From Leptothoe spongobia TAU-MAC 1115 (GTDB lineage: Bacteria; Cyanobacteriota; Cyanobacteriia; Phormidesmidales; Phormidesmidaceae), in contig NZ_JADOES010000051.1 of assembly GCF_018739885.1 (NCBI RefSeq), positions 1-37,007 of the forward strand: 37,007 bases of DNA, in the 5' to 3' direction. Under the pieces are notes generated by a model. That model made no database searches, was not told the DNA's origin, and saw only the letters and a program-made list of their open reading frames with translations. The position numbers and the translations under genes were made by a program. Position 1 is the first letter of the stretch; every line of letters starts with the position of its first letter. Below, piece after piece: positions 24,094 to 32,669 of the stretch.

Positions 24094-24209
24094 GGGGTCC
24101 CTCCGAGTTCCCCAAACCCCCATGGGCAGGGCCGGAAGGCCGCCCTACAACCCAACCTATTAGGTTGTCCTCAATAGCATTAATAAGAGTTACGGCGGGG
24201 TCGATTAAT
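24094..24209 (-). repeat. Dispersed intergenic repeat, reverse copy
   Basis: This is the reverse-strand counterpart of the element at 18581-18697. Read on the minus strand it starts ATTAATCGACCCCGCCG, continues TAGGTTGGGTTGTAGGGCGG and CGGCCCTGCCCAT, and ends near GGGGAACTCGGAGG. It holds an imperfect palindrome around GGCCTTCCGGCC. Confidence 0.85.
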
Positions 24210-24514
24210 CAGGTTATTGCCTTGTTGTTTGGCACGCCCCCAACGCAGAGCAGACCTTTCTTTGATGAGCATTCAATGCCTTCAAATTTTCTGTCTATAC
24301 AATGAAACAGCCCTGCTTCGACTCCACTCAGGGGAAGCTTACGACATTGACTCTAGGGCTGATTAACAGCAATATTCGCTACTGACTTCAGGCATGATCT
24401 ACAATTTTTATAGCAAATGCCAATAGATTGAAATCCAGATTGCTGTCTCCTGTCTATCGTTAGGTAAATTTGCAATAGTTCACGACTCAATGCCCTAAGT
24501 CTTAGCTAATCGCC
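24210..24514. other. Intergenic region between repeats and the toxin-antitoxin pair
   Basis: About 300 bases with no gene seen on either strand. It should hold the promoter of the antitoxin-toxin pair. Degenerate remains of a mobile element are possible, but I cannot identify any. Confidence 0.5.
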
Positions 24515-24877
24515 ATGACCATTACTGAACTCATTCCTACCGTTCAAGGGCTATCCCATACAGAGAAACTGTTGCTGCTGCAAATCCTAGTGCAGGAATT
24601 GATTAAAGCTGAAGATATTCATACTGAAAGCATCTCTAGTAATCAGACTATTGATGGCACTTACAAACTAGTCAAAGATACCTTACCTATCGAATCACCC
24701 ATAGTATCGGAGCAATCGATAGCCTCCCTTACCCTACAAGAACGTCAAAACTTCCTCAAACAGCCCTTAGAAGAGCGCCAACAGCTCTTAGCACAGCAAG
24801 CCGAAGCAATGGCAGACCATTATGTCCAAAATACTGAATGGCAAGAACTAAGTACAGGTGACATCGTTGAGTACTAA
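24515..24877 (+). CDS. Probable antitoxin of a MazF/PemK toxin
   Basis: 120 residues, acidic and Gln/Glu-rich. The N-terminus (MTITELIPTVQGLSHTEKLL) is a helical segment common in short cyanobacterial antitoxin-like proteins; the second half (ERQNFLKQPLEERQQLLAQQ) is a charged helix followed by DHYVQNTEWQELSTGDIVEY, a plausible flexible toxin-binding tail. It lacks a recognisable AbrB or ribbon-helix-helix DNA-binding domain. The call rests on size, charge and the 20-base overlap with the MazF gene. Confidence 0.65.
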   Translation: MTITELIPTVQGLSHTEKLLLLQILVQELIKAEDIHTESISSNQTIDGTYKLVKDTLPIESPIVSEQSIASLTLQERQNFLKQPLEERQQLLAQQAEAMADHYVQNTEWQELSTGDIVEY

Positions 24878-25226
24878 TACACCAAAGCGTGGTGAGATCT
24901 GGCTAGTCAACTTTGACCCCACCCTGGGCTCAGAAATAAAGAAAACACGCCCTGCTGTTGTCATTAGCTCAGATGCCGTCGGCAAGTTACCCGTTAAGTT
25001 GGTAGCTCCAATCACAGATTGGAAACCTTACTTTGCCCGCAATCTTTGGCATGTCAAGCTCGAACCCGATAGTGTAAATGGCTTGAGTAAACCGTCAGCA
25101 GTCGATACTCTTCAGATACGAGGAGTTGATCTTCGCAGATTCATTCGATGCTTGGGCACATTACCAAAACTGACAATGGACGAGATTACGCTGGCAATAA
25201 TGACCGTAATTGAAGCAGATTTCTAA
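24858..25226 (+). CDS. MazF/PemK-type toxin endoribonuclease
   Basis: 122 residues from a GTG at 24858; a TTG at 24867 is another possible start. The family signature KRGEIWLVNFDPTLGSEI and KKTRPAVVIS is at about 10-36, followed by KLPVKLVAPITDW, a Ser-containing KPSAVDTLQIRGVD and the closing helix. The Arg in RPAVV and the later Ser/Thr region are the usual active-site positions. MazF enzymes cut single-stranded RNA at short sequences and stop growth unless bound by their antitoxin. The gene is intact and overlaps the antitoxin by 20 bases, a typical arrangement. It sits inside the remains of a type I restriction locus, which it may have helped to maintain. Confidence 0.93.
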   Translation: MTSLSTNTPKRGEIWLVNFDPTLGSEIKKTRPAVVISSDAVGKLPVKLVAPITDWKPYFARNLWHVKLEPDSVNGLSKPSAVDTLQIRGVDLRRFIRCLGTLPKLTMDEITLAIMTVIEADF

Positions 25227-25266
25227 AGGAATCAGTCTGGCTGTCGAAGCTTTTAAGCTAACTCTA

Positions 25267-25833
25267 TTAGCTCTCACCAACCCTCAACCAACCAAATAGC
25301 TGATCCACCGTCAGCGCTAAACCCACCTCCGGCAAACAGGGCAACACTGCCTCCCCTGTCAGCTCATCCGGCAAACTATCCGGGTAAAACACCAACACCA
25401 CCCGCTCATAGGGATCAATCAACCAGCCCATCTGTCCCCCATGGCGCAGACAGTGCAAAATCTTGCGGGTCACCTTCATCTGATTTTGCTCCGGTGACAA
25501 TATCTCAATCATCCACGGTGGCGCAAATTCAATGCCCGTACTGCTAATATCGCCATTCTCATCCACCGGAATATCTGCTGTGGCCACCACCACCACATCC
25601 GGTACCATAGACTGCCCGCCAAAGGTACAGCGCAGCTCTGGCAATGCCTCATAGTCAGCCCCTGCACCATTGATGGCACCTCCCAGGCGAGACTGTAACC
25701 GGCTGTGCTTCCCTCCAGGCATCGGCTTTTGACTAACGTCTCCACAGATAAATTCCCAGGCAGGCGATGCGTCAATATCTGGCAGGGCCAAAAACTGTTC
25801 CAGGGTAATGGGTTTCGGGACCGCAGCAACCAT
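25267..25833 (-). CDS. Uma2-family (DUF820) putative restriction-like endonuclease
   Basis: 188 residues from the ATG at 25833 (MVAAVPKPITLEQFLALP, a standard Uma2 opening); a frame up to 25902 adds 23 doubtful residues. Core features: VPDVVVV (metal-binding Asp, about 94), PPWMIEILSPEQ (Glu, about 122) and a Lys about ten residues later (MKVTRKI), then GWLIDPYERVVLVF. This is the PD-(D/E)xK arrangement of Uma2. The family is greatly expanded in cyanobacteria; its biological role is not known, although ties to mobile DNA have been suggested. It points against the surrounding plus-strand genes and shares no operon. Confidence 0.9.
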   Translation of the reverse strand: MVAAVPKPITLEQFLALPDIDASPAWEFICGDVSQKPMPGGKHSRLQSRLGGAINGAGADYEALPELRCTFGGQSMVPDVVVVATADIPVDENGDISSTGIEFAPPWMIEILSPEQNQMKVTRKILHCLRHGGQMGWLIDPYERVVLVFYPDSLPDELTGEAVLPCLPEVGLALTVDQLFGWLRVGES

Positions 25834-25977
25834 ACGCTGATTTGCCTCCAAGCTGCTTACTATTCTACCAAGCACTGCCCAAACGCCAAATTCTGATGCC
25901 AAATCACAGGGTTAATGGCCATAATTTGATGAAAACAGCCGTAAATAACTTCGGGATACATCATCCAAGCAGCTGTA

Positions 25978-26035
25978 GGATGCTGTATAGCCCAAAGGGC
26001 ATGGCTACGCTAAAGCGAAGCGTAACGCATCATCC
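25978..26035 (+). repeat. Palindromic REP-like repeat, third copy
   Basis: Same family as 23958-24020: GGATGCTGTATA, hairpin GCCC-AAA-GGGC, GGCTACGCTA-AAGCGAAGC, GTAACGCATCATCC. The end pairing is changed on both sides at once (ATGC with GCAT, in place of GTGC with GCAC), so the structure is kept. Confidence 0.85.
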
Positions 26036-26107
26036 CAGGTTTTACGGGCAGCATATTCTTTATAAACAGGCGCATTTGGCTTAATCCCATCCCATCTGGC
26101 AACTCCC

Positions 26108-28926
26108 ATGGCCAACTTTATCTCCGAAGACGACATCGAACAGGCGGTCCTGCAAAAATTGCAGACCGACTATGGCTTTCAGCTCCTCAACTGCTTCACA
26201 GCCAACGCTGAGACCCTACCCGATGGCTCTAACCGCACAGATAAACGCCAGGTCATCCTTGCTGATCGCCTACGCTCAGCAGTCCGTCGCCTCAACCCGG
26301 ATCTGCCCGATGCCACCATCAACGCCGCCGTTGACCAAATCACCCAGCCCCGTAGGGCCATGTCAACCATTGCCGCCAATAGCGAGCTAGATGAACTGAT
26401 TCGCAACGGCTTTGCCACCGACTACGAAAACGATCAGGGCCGCACAGAGCCCTGCCGGGTACGGTTTATTGATTTTAATCACCCCAGCCAAAACGATTTT
26501 CTAGCCGTATCCCAACTGTGGATTCAAGGGGAGCATGGCTATCGTCGCCCCGACATTTTGCTCTACATCAACGGGCTACCCCTGGTCTTTATCGAACTCA
26601 AAAACTCCAACGTTAAGCTCAAGTCCGCCTACGATGGCAACCTCAACGACTATAAAAAAGACATTCCCCAGCTTTTCCATGCCAATGCATTTTGCATTTT
26701 GTCCAATGCCATGGAAACCCGCGTTGGCAGTTTTAATGCCCAGTGGGAATATTTCTTTGCCTGGCTGCGAGTGGAGGATGAAAAGGAAAAAATCGACCGG
26801 GCGGCCATTGCTGAGTCGGCCACCAGCCTGGAGCGAGCCATTGATGGTTTGTGTAACCCGGCCAAGCTGCTGGACTACATCGAAAATTTTATTTTCTATC
26901 ACAAGGAAACTCAGAAAATCATTGCCCAAAACCACCCCTGGCGGAAAATATGCGGGCAGGACTACCCAACGCTAACTTTCTCGCTTTTACCGGCACCCCC
27001 CTCCTGGGCAAGGACCGTAAGACCAATGCCTGGTTTGGCGACTACGTCAGCGAATATAACTTTTCCCAGGCCATTGATGATGGGGCTACGGTGCCGCTGT
27101 TCTACGAAAAACGGGTGCCGGAGGTGCTGATCCAAAACGAAGACCTCAGCGATGAGTTTTACCAGCTCTTAACCGATGAAAATCTGGATGATAATCAGCA
27201 GGCCAAGCTAGAGAAAAAGTTTGCTACCGAGCTAGAGGTAATCAAACGGGACGACCGACTGGAGACCATTGCCAAGGACATTGTGTATCACTTTCCCCGG
27301 CGCGGCTATCGGGGCAAGGCCATGGTGGTGTCTGTGGATAAATTCACAGCGGTGAAAATGTACACTAAGGTACAGATCCACTGGAAAGCTGAAATCAAAA
27401 ACCTCACCGGCCGCATTGCAAAGTCTAAAAACGACATAGAAAAGGCTCGCCTCAAAAAGATCCGTGACTTTATGCGAGCAACGGAAATGGCGGTGGTGAT
27501 TAGCTTAGAAAATAGCGATAAGGAGGTGGAACGATTTACCCGCCAGGGTTTAGATATTAAACCCCATCGCGATCGCCTCAATACCGTTGACGAGGCAGGC
27601 CACGACATTGAATTTCAGTTCAAAGCCGACGAACATCCCCTACGTCTAGTATTTGTTTGCGCCATGTGGCTCACCGGGTTTGATGTACCCAGCCTATCCA
27701 CCCTGTACCTGGATAAACCCATGAAGGGCCACACCCTGATGCAAACCATTGCCCGAGCCAACCGGGTTAGTTCCCGCATCATCGGCAATGTGCCCAAGGC
27801 CAACGGCGAGATCATCGACTACTGCAACGTATTTCGCAACATGGAGCGTGCCCTGGCTGCCTATGCCCTGGGGGATAAACAACCCTCCGATCAAGATCTG
27901 CCGGTACAGAAAAAAGAAAACCTGTTTGCCCTACTTGATGCGGCCATTACCGAAGGTCTGACCTTTTTTCGTGAGTACGACATCGACCTCAACCGCATTG
28001 TTGCCAGTCAAGATACCTTCAAAAATCTCGACCAGTTCAAGCAATATGCCGACATCATTCTAGAAAAAGACGAACGACGTAAAGCATTTTTCGTCTACAG
28101 CAACACCATTTCTGCCCTCTACGAAGCTTGTAAGCCAGAAATCCTGGCCCAGCCTCGGCCTTTAGTTCCCGTATTTCAATACCTGCGGGGCGTTATCGAT
28201 AGCATTATTGAACGCCTCGACATTGACAGCATCAGTCTAAAAATTGGCGAACTGTTGGATGAAAGTGTTGTTGCCGACAACGAAGACTTTAAGGCAAAAG
28301 AATTTGCAGCCGAGTACAAAATCGTTCAACAGGGCAAACGCTGGGATTTGAGTCAGCTCAATGTCAAACAGCTCAAGCAAACGTTCAAAACGTCCCCCTA
28401 CAAAAACATTGAAATTACCGAGCTACGCAGCTTCCTCGAAGAAAAACTCAAGCAGATGCTAGAGCGAAATAGCACCCGCAGTGATTTTGCCAAGCGACTA
28501 CAGGCCATCGTCGATAAATATAATGCAGATAATTCTTCTACAGAAAACTCCTACGAAGAACTCCTAGACTTTGTCAGTAGTCTCAAGGATGAATCGGAAC
28601 GACACATCCGCGAAGGTCTGAGCGAAGAGGAATTAGAACTCTTTGACCTGCTGAAAAAGGCCAAGATGACTGCTGAAGAAACTCAGAAGGTGAAATTAGC
28701 TGCTAAATCTTTGCTAGAGCGTCTGCTGACCACTCAACCCAAAGTGTTAGTACAAGACTGGCATCGTGACGAACAAAGTAAACTACAGGTCAAATCAACC
28801 GTGGAGGAAGTATTAGACCAGAACTTGCCTGATAGCTATGGTCGAGCCATTTTCAAAACAAAGTGCGATAACGTCTTTGAGCTAATTTTCAATCGTGCTC
28901 AGACTGGAAACCGCTGGGCGAGTTAA
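26108..28926 (+). pseudogene. hsdR: hsdR (type I restriction endonuclease subunit) with internal out-of-frame deletion
   Basis: The first frame (from 26108) encodes a normal HsdR N-terminus with the PD-(D/E)xK nuclease: RRPDILLYINGLPLVF (Asp 149) and IELK (Glu 163, Lys 165). At about 26935-26941, after IIAQNHP, the reading continues only in another frame, as LAENMRAGLPNANFLAFTGT, to the stop at 28926. The piece that should lie between (helicase Walker A with GxGKS, and the DEAH box) is missing, roughly 100-150 codons, and the frame is shifted. The C-terminal helicase part (MVVSVDKFTAVKMYTK; CAMWLTGFDVPSLSTLYLDK; TIARANRV) and the HsdM-binding helices look normal. The enzyme cannot translocate DNA. 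The C-terminal piece has its own in-frame ATG at 26950. Confidence 0.92.
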
Positions 28927-28979
28927 CGGCATGAAAGCCTTAGGCTATATGGTTTGAATTGGCTGTTAATCTGTTAATC

Positions 28980-29240
28980 TCACTTCATTGGTTGATCAAT
29001 TATTTCTGCTTCTAACTCATCGGCTGTTATCTGAAACGGGGATACCTCAAACCGATCAAGGGCTGCTAAAAAATCCTGTCGGCTAATTCCTGCAATCTCA
29101 GACGCTTTAGATTGCGAAGCCATTCCTATTTCGTACCACTTAACGGCTGCTGCTAGCCGTAGCTCTTGTACAAACTGCTCCGGCTTACTTCGTGTTACTG
29201 AAAAAACACTTTCTGGCAAGCTCAACTGGATCTTGATCAT
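28980..29240 (-). CDS. UPF0175-family protein (antitoxin-like)
   Basis: 86 residues, the family size. The signature is clear: FVQELRLAAAVKWYEIGMAS and SKASEIAGISRQDFLAALDRF, then VSPFQITADELEAE. The second stretch is a helix-turn-helix-like unit. UPF0175 proteins often lie directly upstream of a PIN-domain (DUF3368) toxin and are regarded as antitoxins. No PIN gene follows here; downstream is the end of hsdR. So it is an orphan, or its partner has been lost. The start is the ATG at 29240; no strong ribosome binding site. Confidence 0.9.
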   Translation of the reverse strand: MIKIQLSLPESVFSVTRSKPEQFVQELRLAAAVKWYEIGMASQSKASEIAGISRQDFLAALDRFEVSPFQITADELEAEIIDQPMK

Positions 29241-29394
29241 TGTTTGTAGTCTTGGATGTTCGTTCCATATTCATCAATTCTATTTTCATCATAGTTAAGC
29301 AAACTTCCAAGGGCTGCTGGTTGTGTTCCCTGCCTCGCAACCTGATGTCCCAAGCCATGGCAAAATCAAACCGACCCACTTATTTGCCTGCCCT

Positions 29395-30354
29395 GTGAAA
29401 TTCGCATTTATCATTGACCCCATCACCAAACTAGACCCCGGCCACGACAGTAGCGTCGCTCTCATGGAAGCCGTCCAAGAACTCGGTCACCAGGTCTACA
29501 TCACCCAAGCACAGCAAATGGGTGTCGTCGCCGGTCAAGCCATGGCCCATCTCACCCCCGTCACCCTCACCCCCGTCACCCTCGGCGACAACCGCTGGGA
29601 CGCCGTCCCCGACTGGTACACCCTCGGCGATACCCAATGGCAACCCCTAGACACAATGGATGCCGTCTTTATGCGCACGGATCCCCCCGTCACTGTGCCT
29701 TACCTCTACGCCACCTATATCCTCGACTACATCGATCCAACCAAAACCAAAGTCATCAACTCCCCCCAAGGTATCCGGGCCGCCAATGAGAAAATGTATG
29801 CCCTCCAATTTACTGAGGCCATCCCCGATACCATCGTCAGCCAAGACAAAGCCGTCATCCGCGACATGGTAGAGCGCTGCGGTGGCAAAGCCGTACTCAA
29901 ACCCCTGGGGGGCAAGGGGGGAGAAGGTATTTTATTCCTTCGCAATGACGACCCCAACTTTAACTCCATGATCGAAATCAGTACTAAACAGGGTCAAGAA
30001 CCCGTCATGGTGCAAACCTATTTGCCCGCTGCAAAAGACGGTGATAAGCGGATTATTTTGCTCAATGGTGAACCCCTGGGGGCTGTAAATCGAATTCCCA
30101 CCGGCAAAGAATTTCGGGGCAACATGGCCGTTGGTGGCCGTAGTGCCAAGGTGGATATTACTGAGCGGGAGCTAGAAATCTGTAAGCAGTTGGCTCCCAC
30201 CCTGCAACGTGACGGCCTGGTCTTTGTCGGTATTGATATCATTGGTGGCTACCTGACCGAGGTAAACGTCACCAGCCCCACCGGCATTCGCGAAATTGAT
30301 CGTCTAAATACGGTAAAGCTGGGGCATCAAGTCATAAAATGGCTGACCAAGTAA
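29395..30354 (+). CDS. gshB: Glutathione synthetase
   Basis: 319 residues from a GTG at 29395, which gives VKFAFIIDPITKLDPGHDSS, matching the N-terminus of known GshB; the longer ATG frame from 29323 adds 24 unrelated residues. It joins gamma-glutamylcysteine and glycine with ATP. ATP-grasp features: VLKPLGGKGGEGILFL (about 192-207), MVQTYLPAAKDGDKRIILLN and FVGIDIIGGYLTEVNVTSP. N-terminal substrate domain has FMRTDPPVTVPYLYATYILD. A perfect 15-base tandem duplication adds LTPVT twice at 29551-29580. Probably transcribed with the solute-binding protein gene 68 bases downstream, although no functional link is seen. Confidence 0.96.
   Translation: MKFAFIIDPITKLDPGHDSSVALMEAVQELGHQVYITQAQQMGVVAGQAMAHLTPVTLTPVTLGDNRWDAVPDWYTLGDTQWQPLDTMDAVFMRTDPPVTVPYLYATYILDYIDPTKTKVINSPQGIRAANEKMYALQFTEAIPDTIVSQDKAVIRDMVERCGGKAVLKPLGGKGGEGILFLRNDDPNFNSMIEISTKQGQEPVMVQTYLPAAKDGDKRIILLNGEPLGAVNRIPTGKEFRGNMAVGGRSAKVDITERELEICKQLAPTLQRDGLVFVGIDIIGGYLTEVNVTSPTGIREIDRLNTVKLGHQVIKWLTK
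29551..29580 (+). repeat. Perfect 15-base tandem duplication within gshB
   Basis: CTCACCCCCGTCACC occurs twice in a row (29551-29565 and 29566-29580), adding five residues (LTPVT) in frame. It lies in a variable surface region just after the sequence AMAH, so the enzyme is probably unaffected. Confidence 0.9.
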
Positions 30355-30409
30355 CGGGATGAAGCGTTCTATGTATGCGCAGTATCCTAAATGCCCATGT
30401 GCAATATAC

Positions 30410-30414
30410 GGAGG
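30410..30414 (+). promoter_or_regulatory. Strong ribosome binding site setting the start of the solute-binding protein
   Basis: GGAGG eight bases before the ATG at 30423. It decides in favour of that start over the upstream ATG at 30375, whose extra 16 residues do not belong to a signal peptide. Confidence 0.88.
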
Positions 30415-30422
30415 AATCTGTA

Positions 30423-31475
30423 ATGACTAGAATCAATCGCCGTCGCTTTATCCAGTACAGTTCATTGGCGGCTGGGGCTGGCTTGATGGCTGCCTGTGGC
30501 AATCAGGCTGAGCCTACTGCCGATACCTCTGTAGACACCTCGACAGCCAGTGAACTCCAAAAAATTACCTTTGGTACTAACTGGTATGCCCAGGCCGAAC
30601 ATGGTGGTTTTTACCAGGCTGTCGCCGCTGGCATTTATCAAGAATACGGTTTAGACGTGACGGTGCAGATGGGAGGCCCCCAGGTCAATGGCACCCAGCT
30701 ACTGATGGGAAAAGCCGTCGACTTTTTTATGGGCTATGCTTCCAATGCCATCAAAGCCGTTGAAGAAGATATCCCCAAGGTTACCGTAGCCGCTATCTTC
30801 CAGAAAGATCCGCAGATTCTGATCGCCCATCCTGACCAGGGTATTAAGGATCTTGCTGATCTAAAGGGTAAACCCATCTTTATCTCTAAGGCTGCAAACG
30901 TTACCTACTGGCCTTTTTTAGCCGCTAAGTATGGCTTTACTGACGATATGAAGCGTAACTATAATTTTAATCCTGGTCCCTTTTTGGCTGACAAGACATC
31001 TGCCCAGCAGGGGTATTTGAGTTCTGAACCCTTAGCTATTGCGAAAGAAGGTGGCTTTGATCCGGTTGTATTTCTCCTGGCGGATCATGGCTATACCCCC
31101 TATGCGACTACGATTGAAACCCGGCAAGAGATTGTTGATAGTGATCCTGACCTGGTACAACGGTTTGTCGATGCTTCGATTAAGGGATGGTATAGCTACT
31201 TTGAAGACCCCACCCTGGGAAATGAGCTGATCAAGCAAGATAATCCTGAAATGAGCGATGAGCAGTTGGCCTACAGTCTTGGCAAGATGCAGGAGTATGA
31301 CATTGCGATCGCAGGCGATGCTGAGTCCAAAGGCATTGGAGCGATGACGGCGGAACGTTGGCAAACATTCTTTGACGATATGTCTGCAGCTGGTGTTTTT
31401 AGCAAGGATACAGACTATACCAAAGCATTCACCCTCGATTTTGTGAATAAGGGGGCAGACTATTACCAACGTTAG
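30423..31475 (+). CDS. ABC-transporter substrate-binding lipoprotein (NMT1/THI5-like)
   Basis: 350 residues. The N-terminus combines a Tat motif (RRRFIQ, residues 6-11) with a lipobox LMAAC (Cys 25), so it is probably exported folded and anchored as a lipoprotein. The mature part is an NMT1/THI5-type binding protein: TFGTNWYAQAEHGGFYQAVA, then a beta-strand DVTVQMGGPQ, and DFFMGYASNAIKAV. The family carries thiamine pyrimidine precursors, riboflavin, taurine, nitrate or other small molecules; the first motif is closest to pyrimidine/flavin-type ThiY/RibY proteins, but the ligand is not certain. No permease or ATPase gene is next to it: the following gene is on the other strand. No TPP or FMN riboswitch is seen in the short leader. 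Confidence 0.9.
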   Translation: MTRINRRRFIQYSSLAAGAGLMAACGNQAEPTADTSVDTSTASELQKITFGTNWYAQAEHGGFYQAVAAGIYQEYGLDVTVQMGGPQVNGTQLLMGKAVDFFMGYASNAIKAVEEDIPKVTVAAIFQKDPQILIAHPDQGIKDLADLKGKPIFISKAANVTYWPFLAAKYGFTDDMKRNYNFNPGPFLADKTSAQQGYLSSEPLAIAKEGGFDPVVFLLADHGYTPYATTIETRQEIVDSDPDLVQRFVDASIKGWYSYFEDPTLGNELIKQDNPEMSDEQLAYSLGKMQEYDIAIAGDAESKGIGAMTAERWQTFFDDMSAAGVFSKDTDYTKAFTLDFVNKGADYYQR

Positions 31476-31519
31476 TTCTGTTGTAACTGTCTTACTAACA
31501 CTTCTCTAACTATGTTTTT

Positions 31520-32524
31520 CTAAGAGAGATTTAAAGCTACATGGGGTAAGCCTTCCATATCAATCGCAAGAAATCGATCCAATGCCAGATACATCCAGTA
31601 AATAGCAGCCTGGCTATCTAAGCCGGTTTTTTGAAAACCAAGGGCAGTGGCTAAGGGTTCATAATGACGATGGATAATCAGGGTATGGAGATCACACAGA
31701 TTAGGAAAATCTTGCTGCATTGTCTGTAAGGTGGTTTGGGTATCTTGCAGCAGCAACAATGACTGATTTTCGTACTCAGGTGCAATATTCCAACTACGAA
31801 TAAATACGGCTCGGCAGGTGTCATCTCCTGGCTTGGCCAGGGTAAAGGGATCATCGGTGGCAATACCACTGAGGTGTAAGCCCTTGGTCGGTGGGCCAAA
31901 AAAGTGGATTTCAGAGTCGCGGGTGGTGGGATAAAGCAGACAAAATCCGACGGGATTTAGGTTATCGCTCCGACGTAGTACGCGCATGCCACGGTTGTAG
32001 CCTTCGGCCCACTGGCGCAGTAGTTCCGTGATGCGATAGGGGACGGCTGTATTGCTGTTGTTCATCCAGTTGTAGCGGCTGGCCAGCAGGTTGGCAATGG
32101 GAATCGCATCGCAGCGTGGGTCAAACTGATCGACAAAGACTTCGGCGGGTTTGGCTTTGGCCTGGTGGAGTTCTGGGGGTTGGGGAATTGCGATCGCAAT
32201 CGTATTGCCATCAAACTGCTTCTGAATCAGCCCTAACGCCATCAGTTTATCCAGCATCATCCCAGCAGAGCGCTCGCTACCCCGCTCAGATTCGGCATAG
32301 AACAAAGCCGCTGCCTCACGACAGGTGCAGTCCACCCAAATATCGATAGGTTTTAGCTGCTGTAATACCTCGGGAGTATCTGTTTGCTTTAGCTGTAGAT
32401 AGGCCCACAGACGCACAAAACAGTCCGCCCTGCGTCGTGTCAGACCCACACGACCCAATAGATGTTGCACGTACAGCTGTTGTTGTGCTTTAGGAAAAAA
32501 CTGATCCAGGTACTCCGGCGTCAT
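31520..32524 (-). CDS. Conserved-looking hypothetical protein, possible winged-helix plus acyltransferase-like fold
   Basis: 334 residues, no signal peptide or membrane helix. The N-terminal 120 residues are helical, with CREAAALFYAESERGSERSA and MMLDKLMALGLIQKQFDGN, resembling a winged helix-turn-helix with its wing. After a linker the C-terminal part (about 145-334) alternates strands and helices and ends HYEPLATALGFQKTG and AIYWMYLALDRFLAID, in the manner of GNAT-type N-acyltransferases (GF-x-K/R is common there). The acetyl-CoA loop is not evident, so this is only a structural guess. It is convergent with the solute-binding protein gene and divergent from the HslV-like gene. I do not recognise a named family. 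Confidence 0.6.
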   Translation of the reverse strand: MTPEYLDQFFPKAQQQLYVQHLLGRVGLTRRRADCFVRLWAYLQLKQTDTPEVLQQLKPIDIWVDCTCREAAALFYAESERGSERSAGMMLDKLMALGLIQKQFDGNTIAIAIPQPPELHQAKAKPAEVFVDQFDPRCDAIPIANLLASRYNWMNNSNTAVPYRITELLRQWAEGYNRGMRVLRRSDNLNPVGFCLLYPTTRDSEIHFFGPPTKGLHLSGIATDDPFTLAKPGDDTCRAVFIRSWNIAPEYENQSLLLLQDTQTTLQTMQQDFPNLCDLHTLIIHRHYEPLATALGFQKTGLDSQAAIYWMYLALDRFLAIDMEGLPHVALNLS

Positions 32525-32669
32525 TCTGGTTACTACAGCGATGCTGTCAGGATTTTAATCTGCTAGGTCCAGCGAGTATGGGGTAGGTATGACAGTTATT
32601 GTGCCAATTACCTTGGTCTATCCCCCTAGGCTAGCTGGTAAAGTATCGTTCGTACCGTTTGGCCGCCCT

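Noticed and set aside
26930..26960. Programmed frameshift in hsdR
   Set aside because: The helicase motifs I and II are physically missing at the junction, so a simple frameshift cannot restore the protein.
29185..29379. 64-codon minus-strand frame between UPF0175 and gshB
   Set aside because: It overlaps both neighbours and the composition is not protein-like.
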